From contig NZ_JACEFG010000007.1 of NCBI RefSeq assembly GCF_013694105.1, positions 1 through 54,282 of the forward strand: DNA of 54,282 nucleotides, written 5' to 3'. Made by a program: the position numbers and the translations under genes. The DNA is from Halobacillus locisalis. Lineage in GTDB: Bacteria > Bacillota > Bacilli > Bacillales > Halobacillaceae. Below the pieces are notes generated by a model. The model was given only the letters and a program-made list of their open reading frames with translations. It had not been told where the DNA came from and did no database searches. Positions 49,157 to 54,282 of this stretch are shown one piece after another (positions within the stretch are counted from its first letter, which is position 1; each line of letters opens with the position of its first letter).

Positions 49157-49199
49157 GAAGTTAAATCCTATAAAAATACTTGGTTTTAGGAGTGAGATA

Positions 49200-50129
49200 A
49201 TGAGAGTAGTGAACAATGTAAGTGAACTCGTGGGTCAAACCCCTATGGTGAAATTGAACAGAAGCGCTGATGAAGATAGTGCTGATATTTATCTGAAACT
49301 AGAGTACATGAACCCAGGAAGCTCCGTAAAGGATCGTATTGCGCTTTCTATGGTGGAAGAAGCTGAGAAATCCGGCGAGCTTAAGGAAGGCGATACCATC
49401 ATCGAACCAACAAGTGGGAATACGGGGATCGGGGTCGCGATGATTGCAGCCGCTAAAGGGTACAAATCGATCTTGGTCATGCCTGATACGATGAGCCAAG
49501 AACGTCGTAATCTATTGAGAGCTTATGGAGCTGACCTTGTTCTTACCCCTGGAAGCGAAGGGATGAAAGGCGCCATTAAGAAAGCGGCGGAACTTCAAGC
49601 GAAACATGATTACTTTATGCCTCAGCAGTTCAACAATGAAGCGAACCCTCTCATTCACGAAAAAACAACAGGACCTGAAATCGTTGAGCAAATGGGTGAT
49701 CAACTAGACGCCTTTGTAGCAGGGATCGGCACAGGCGGTACTATCACAGGTGCTGGTAAGGTGCTGAAGGAACGTTATCCGGATATTCATATCGTTGCGA
49801 TCGAGCCGGACGGTTCCCCGGTTTTATCTGGAGGTGACCCAGGCCCTCATAAAATCCAAGGTATTGGAGCCGGGTTTGTTCCAGGGATCCTTAATACAGA
49901 GATTTATGATGAAGTGTATCAAGTGTCTAAAGAAGACTCTTTCGCTGCAGCACGTGAAGCCGCTAGAAAAGATGGAATCCTTGGCGGGATCTCATCCGGG
50001 TCAGCCATTCACGTAGCGAAACAGGTCGCTAAAAAATTAGGAAAAGGAAAGAAAGTCGTAGCCATAATTCCGAGTAACGGTGAACGCTACCTTTCTACTC
50101 CTCTTTACCAATTCGACGACGAGGAATAA
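49200..50129 (+). CDS. cysK: Cysteine synthase (O-acetylserine sulfhydrylase)
   Basis: CysK makes L-cysteine from O-acetylserine and sulfide with PLP. The 309-residue enzyme has the PLP lysine in [12 protein letters not shown] near residue 39, the substrate loop [12 protein letters not shown] near 66, the phosphate loop [10 protein letters not shown] near 174 and GISSGSAIH near 261. I use ATG 49200 after TTAGGAGTGA. In B. subtilis cysK is repressed by CymR; I could not confirm an operator by eye. The pabB-pabA-pabC genes that follow cysK in B. subtilis are absent. Confidence 0.95.
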   Translation: MRVVNNVSELVGQTPMVKLNRSADEDSADIYLKLEYMNPGSSVKDRIALSMVEEAEKSGELKEGDTIIEPTSGNTGIGVAMIAAAKGYKSILVMPDTMSQERRNLLRAYGADLVLTPGSEGMKGAIKKAAELQAKHDYFMPQQFNNEANPLIHEKTTGPEIVEQMGDQLDAFVAGIGTGGTITGAGKVLKERYPDIHIVAIEPDGSPVLSGGDPGPHKIQGIGAGFVPGILNTEIYDEVYQVSKEDSFAAAREAARKDGILGGISSGSAIHVAKQVAKKLGKGKKVVAIIPSNGERYLSTPLYQFDDEE

Positions 50130-50143
50130 TCGTACATCGGATT

Positions 50144-50174
50144 AAGCACCCTTCTTGTGAAGGGTGCTTTTTTA
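50144..50174 (+). terminator. cysK terminator
   Basis: AAGCACCCTT pairs with AAGGGTGCTT, followed by T residues. Confidence 0.9.
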
Positions 50175-50324
50175 CGTAGAAAATAATAGCAGTGAATGGA
50201 ATCAGTATGTATTCTCTTATGGGAATTCGCCTTTCAACGTTTGATCTTGCCATAACTGAAAGCGTATAACTCCTGATACATGATTGTTCCGTGCAAATGT
50301 TGTAAGATGTAGGGAGAAGTTTAT

Positions 50325-51182
50325 ATGGAGAGAGGGTCGGGCGAGATGGGACATTTATTGAAAACGGAAGAAAAAACATATGATTTATCGAAACAAACCC
50401 TTGTGATGGGAATACTGAATGTAACACCAGACTCTTTTTCTGACGGTGGGCTTTACAACAATGTCGATGCGGCAGTGAATCAAGCCATACAAATGGAGCG
50501 TGACGGGGCGCATATCATAGATATCGGTGGTGAATCGACACGACCAGGCCATGATCCCATTTCCGAGAGGGAAGAGATCGATCGCGTGATTCCGATCATA
50601 AAAGCCGTAAAAAAAGCTGTAGATATCCCGATATCTATTGATACATTCAAGGCTGAGGTAGCCAGTCAAGCGACTGCAGCCGGAGCCTCCATCATCAATG
50701 ATATCTGGGGAGCGAAAGCTGAGCCAGCCATCGCGAAGGTGGCAGCCCGCTGCGGAGTTCCGATGATCCTCATGCAAAACCGGCCTAAGAAAGACTATAG
50801 TTCCTTGATTGAGGACATGAAGGCCGATTTGAGAGAAAGCATCCTGATTGCAGAACAATCCGGTGTGAAAAACGAAAATATTATCCTTGATCCCGGTATA
50901 GGGTTTGCGAAAACAGCAGAAGACAACCTATTTGTGATGCGTAACCTTAGTGAGTTTCATGAGTTAGGCTACCCCCTCTTACTTGGTAGCAGCCGTAAAT
51001 CATTTATTGGAAAGGTTTTGGATCTACCTAAGGATGACCGGATTGAGGGAACAGGGGCTACCGTTTGTTACGCCATCTCTCAAGGTGTGCAAATCGTTCG
51101 GGTGCATGATGTGAAACCGATGGTGCGGATGACGAAAATGATGGATGCAATGTTAGGAAAGGGTGAAACGAACAATGGATAA
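50325..51182 (+). CDS. folP: Dihydropteroate synthase
   Basis: FolP joins 6-hydroxymethyl-dihydropterin diphosphate and p-aminobenzoate; it is the sulfonamide target. The 285-residue TIM barrel has GILNVTPDSFSDGG near residue 29-42, HIIDIGGESTRPG near 63-75, the DIWGAK strand near 126 and GSSRKSFIG near 225. ATG 50325 follows GGGAGA 7 bases upstream, though ATG 50346 is also possible. It overlaps folB by 8 bp. No pab genes are in this window, so p-aminobenzoate must come from elsewhere in the genome or the medium. Confidence 0.95.
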   Translation: MERGSGEMGHLLKTEEKTYDLSKQTLVMGILNVTPDSFSDGGLYNNVDAAVNQAIQMERDGAHIIDIGGESTRPGHDPISEREEIDRVIPIIKAVKKAVDIPISIDTFKAEVASQATAAGASIINDIWGAKAEPAIAKVAARCGVPMILMQNRPKKDYSSLIEDMKADLRESILIAEQSGVKNENIILDPGIGFAKTAEDNLFVMRNLSEFHELGYPLLLGSSRKSFIGKVLDLPKDDRIEGTGATVCYAISQGVQIVRVHDVKPMVRMTKMMDAMLGKGETNNG

Positions 51183-51540
51183 AATTCATTTGAATCAAAT
51201 GGAATTCTGGGGATATCACGGACTCTTCCCTGAAGAAAATAAATTAGGGCAACGTTTCTATGTAGATGCTCAGTTAGAGTTGGATCTAAAGCCTGCGGCG
51301 GCATCCGATGATATGACGAAGTCCATTGATTATGGTGCTGTCTATGAAGTGACAAAAACTGTGGTAGAAGGTGAGGCCTACGCGTTAGTCGAAACGGTAG
51401 CTGAAAAGCTCGCAGGTAAGCTACTTCAAGAGTTTTCGATTTTGGAGGCATGCCATCTGAAGGTGTACAAGCCAGATCCTCCGATTCCCGGGCATTATAA
51501 ATCGGTAGCCATTGAAATTTCTAGGAGTCGGCATTCATGA
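51175..51540 (+). CDS. folB: Dihydroneopterin aldolase
   Basis: FolB converts 7,8-dihydroneopterin to 6-hydroxymethyl-dihydropterin and glycolaldehyde. The 121-residue protein has the family start MDKIHLNQMEFWGYHGLFPEE (within residues 1-20), IDYGAVYE near 53, VETVAEKLA near 72 and the catalytic lysine in LKVYKPDPPIPG near 99. ATG 51175 lies 8-9 bases after AAAGGGTGA. The stop overlaps folK (ATGA). Confidence 0.94.
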   Translation: MDKIHLNQMEFWGYHGLFPEENKLGQRFYVDAQLELDLKPAAASDDMTKSIDYGAVYEVTKTVVEGEAYALVETVAEKLAGKLLQEFSILEACHLKVYKPDPPIPGHYKSVAIEISRSRHS

Positions 51541-52034
51541 GTACGGCTTTTGTAGCATTAGGATCTAACCTCTCCAAAAGAGAAGAGTATCTGTCGGAAG
51601 CCATCGATCTGCTGGATGGACATGAGGCGATTCGGGTCAGCAAACGGTCATCGGTGTATGAAACCGAACCGGTGGGGTATGTGGATCAACAAGACTTTTT
51701 GAATATGGTCGTTCAAGTAGAGACGAGTCTATCTGCTGACCAACTTCTCGATCAATGCCAACAAATTGAACAGGAGCTCGGGCGAAAAAGAATCGTAGAG
51801 TGGGGGCCACGAACGATAGATCTAGACATTTTGCTCTTTGATGACGAGCATATGACAAAAGAACATCTCACGGTTCCCCACCCTCATATGCATGAACGTG
51901 CTTTTGTTATGGTTCCTCTTGTTGATGTTGCCCCAACCATTCAAATTCCTGCGCTGCACCAAACGGCTCAGGAAATCTTGGATGGTTTGCCTGACGAAGA
52001 AGTGAGGAGCATGCGTGTATGGGGGGAGATTTAA
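51537..52034 (+). CDS. folK: 2-amino-4-hydroxy-6-hydroxymethyldihydropteridine diphosphokinase
   Basis: FolK transfers pyrophosphate from ATP to hydroxymethyl-dihydropterin, making the FolP substrate. The 165-residue sequence has ALGSNLSKREEYL at residue 7, YETEPVGYVDQQDFLN near 40, the signature WGPRTIDLDILLFDD near 85-99, and VPHPHMHERAFV near 106. It ends the folP-folB-folK operon. In B. subtilis yazB and dusB follow; here lysS follows after 219 bp. Confidence 0.95.
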   Translation: MSTAFVALGSNLSKREEYLSEAIDLLDGHEAIRVSKRSSVYETEPVGYVDQQDFLNMVVQVETSLSADQLLDQCQQIEQELGRKRIVEWGPRTIDLDILLFDDEHMTKEHLTVPHPHMHERAFVMVPLVDVAPTIQIPALHQTAQEILDGLPDEEVRSMRVWGEI

Positions 52035-52130
52035 AATGAACTAATCGTAGAAAATCTCCCGTAGCGATTTTTTTATTATCCAAACGGTTCAGAAGAATAG
52101 GTGGTCCACCTTATAAAATATCCTTGATCG

Positions 52131-52159
52131 TTGACACGACTTAAGGACTTTTCTATACT
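52131..52159 (+). promoter_or_regulatory. Sigma-A promoter upstream of lysS
   Basis: TTGACA (52131-52136), 17 bp, TATACT (52154-52159). Transcription would begin near 52166, only about 9 bp before an intrinsic terminator. Confidence 0.72.
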
Positions 52160-52172
52160 AATGCATAGATAG

Positions 52173-53741
<1,569 letters not shown>

Positions 53742-53755
53742 ACTGTAGGAATAGT

Positions 53756-53790
53756 AAGGGGCCCCTTCATAACAGGGGGGCCTTTTTTTA
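53756..53790 (+). terminator. lysS terminator
   Basis: AAGGGGCCCC pairs with GGGGGGCCTT, followed by seven T residues. Confidence 0.88.
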
Positions 53791-53845
53791 TTACACACAT
53801 CATGTCCGACTGATTCGTCAGAATAGTTTTTTATTAAGAATGCTC

Positions 53846-53874
53846 TTGATTAAAATGAAATACCGTGGTAAATT
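53846..53874 (+). promoter_or_regulatory. rRNA operon promoter, distal (P1)
   Basis: TTGATT (53846-53851), 17 bp, TAAATT (53869-53874). It is the weakest of three tandem promoters. A GCGTT/AACGC inverted pair (53885-53904) follows. Confidence 0.5.
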
Positions 53875-53938
53875 ATTATTTGTCGCGTTAAGAGAAAGCA
53901 ACGCACAAACAAGCCAAATAAAATATCACAAAAAGTTA

Positions 53939-53968
53939 TTGACTTCATCAATAAAACCGTGATATATT
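53939..53968 (+). promoter_or_regulatory. rRNA operon promoter, middle (P2)
   Basis: TTGACT (53939-53944), 18 bp, TATATT (53963-53968), followed by a GTCG/CGAC pair at 53975-53988. Confidence 0.68.
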
Positions 53969-54024
53969 AGTTAAGTCGCAAAAACGACATGGCAACAAAC
54001 CAAAAAAACATTTCAAAAAAGTTG

Positions 54025-54053
54025 TTGACAGTTAATAACTGAAATGTTACAAT
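54025..54053 (+). promoter_or_regulatory. rRNA operon promoter, proximal (P3)
   Basis: TTGACA (54025-54030), 17 bp, TACAAT (54048-54053), followed by a GTCGCT/AGCGAC hairpin at 54060-54077. A boxA-like leader (GATCTTTGAAAACTGAAC, about 54088-54105) leads to 16S. Confidence 0.8.
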
Positions 54054-54200
54054 AGTTGAGTCGCTGTTTTGAGCGACACACAATTTGATCTTTGAAAACT
54101 GAACGAACCAACCAGTACGTCAAGATATTCTTTCTATTATATATAGAAGGAATTCAAACAAGCACATTCGGTGTGCAAATGAGCAAGTCAAACTTCAACT

Positions 54201-54282
54201 TTTATGGAGAGTTTGATCCTGGCTCAGGACGAACGCTGGCGGCGTGCCTAATACATGCAAGTCGAGCGCGGGAAGCGAGCTG
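54201..54282 (+). rRNA. rrs: 16S ribosomal RNA, 5' end (partial)
   Basis: The sequence GAGAGTTTGATCCTGGCTCA and the following GACGAACGCTGGCGGCGTGC are the universal 16S 5' end. The gene runs off the window. The stretch GTCGAGCGCGGGAAGC in the V1 region is like that of Halobacillus and relatives. Confidence 0.96.

Overview
The window is a conserved, origin-proximal core region of an endospore-forming, low-GC Gram-positive bacterium of the family Bacillaceae. Gene order follows the Bacillus subtilis csfB-tmk-holB-abrB-metS-spoVG-mfd-spoIIE-ftsH-lysS segment almost gene for gene. The 5' end of the 16S gene at the right edge, the acidic proteins and the lineage-specific insertions suggest a halotolerant genus such as Halobacillus or a close relative. 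The genus is an inference; the family is clear. The window runs from the 5S gene of one rRNA operon to the first bases of the 16S gene of the next, both on the + strand.

Layout. 1-1034: 5S rRNA, terminator and a minus-strand epimerase gene broken by an in-frame stop. 1143-8992: csfB, a PLP decarboxylase (yaaO-like), tmk, darA, yaaR, holB, ricT, yabA, trmN6, a GIY-YIG gene and rsmI. 9083-9450: abrB on the minus strand with its promoter and Spo0A boxes. 9651-20525: metG, tatD, yabE, rnmV, rsmA, yabG, veg, sspF (57 codons), ispE, purR and spoVG. 20711-28779: glmU, prs, ctc, pth, fin and mfd. 28830-35238: spoVT, yabM, yabN, rqcP, yabP, yabQ, divIC and yabR. 35278-38589: a leftward block absent from the B. 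subtilis locus (amidase and chemoreceptor), then tRNA-Glu and tRNA-Met. 38743-53790: spoIIE, yabS, yabT, tilS, hprT, ftsH, coaX, hslO, cysK, folP-folB-folK and lysS. 53846-54282: three tandem rRNA promoters and the start of 16S.

The genes combine housekeeping work (DNA replication clamp loading, transcription-coupled repair, rRNA and tRNA maturation, wall precursor and PRPP synthesis, folate, cysteine) with sporulation control. Promoter sequences fit this mix. I can read matches for sigma-A (many), sigma-B (ctc), sigma-F (csfB, fin), sigma-G (sspF, spoVT), sigma-H (spoVG), sigma-K (yabG) and possibly sigma-E (amidase). I also read Spo0A boxes at abrB, and a 21-bp-spaced promoter at spoIIE like that of B. 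subtilis.

The least ordinary material is noncoding. There are five copies of a 113-142 bp palindromic repeat whose arms differ between copies but stay complementary within each copy. There is an array of five TCGGACA heptamers at about 21-bp pitch, a structured block between spoVG and glmU that may be an insertion-sequence remnant, and a promoter followed at once by an intrinsic terminator ahead of lysS. Relative to B. subtilis the segment lacks yabJ, yacD, pabB-pabA-pabC, yazB and dusB. I found no CRISPR array, intact insertion sequence or prophage.
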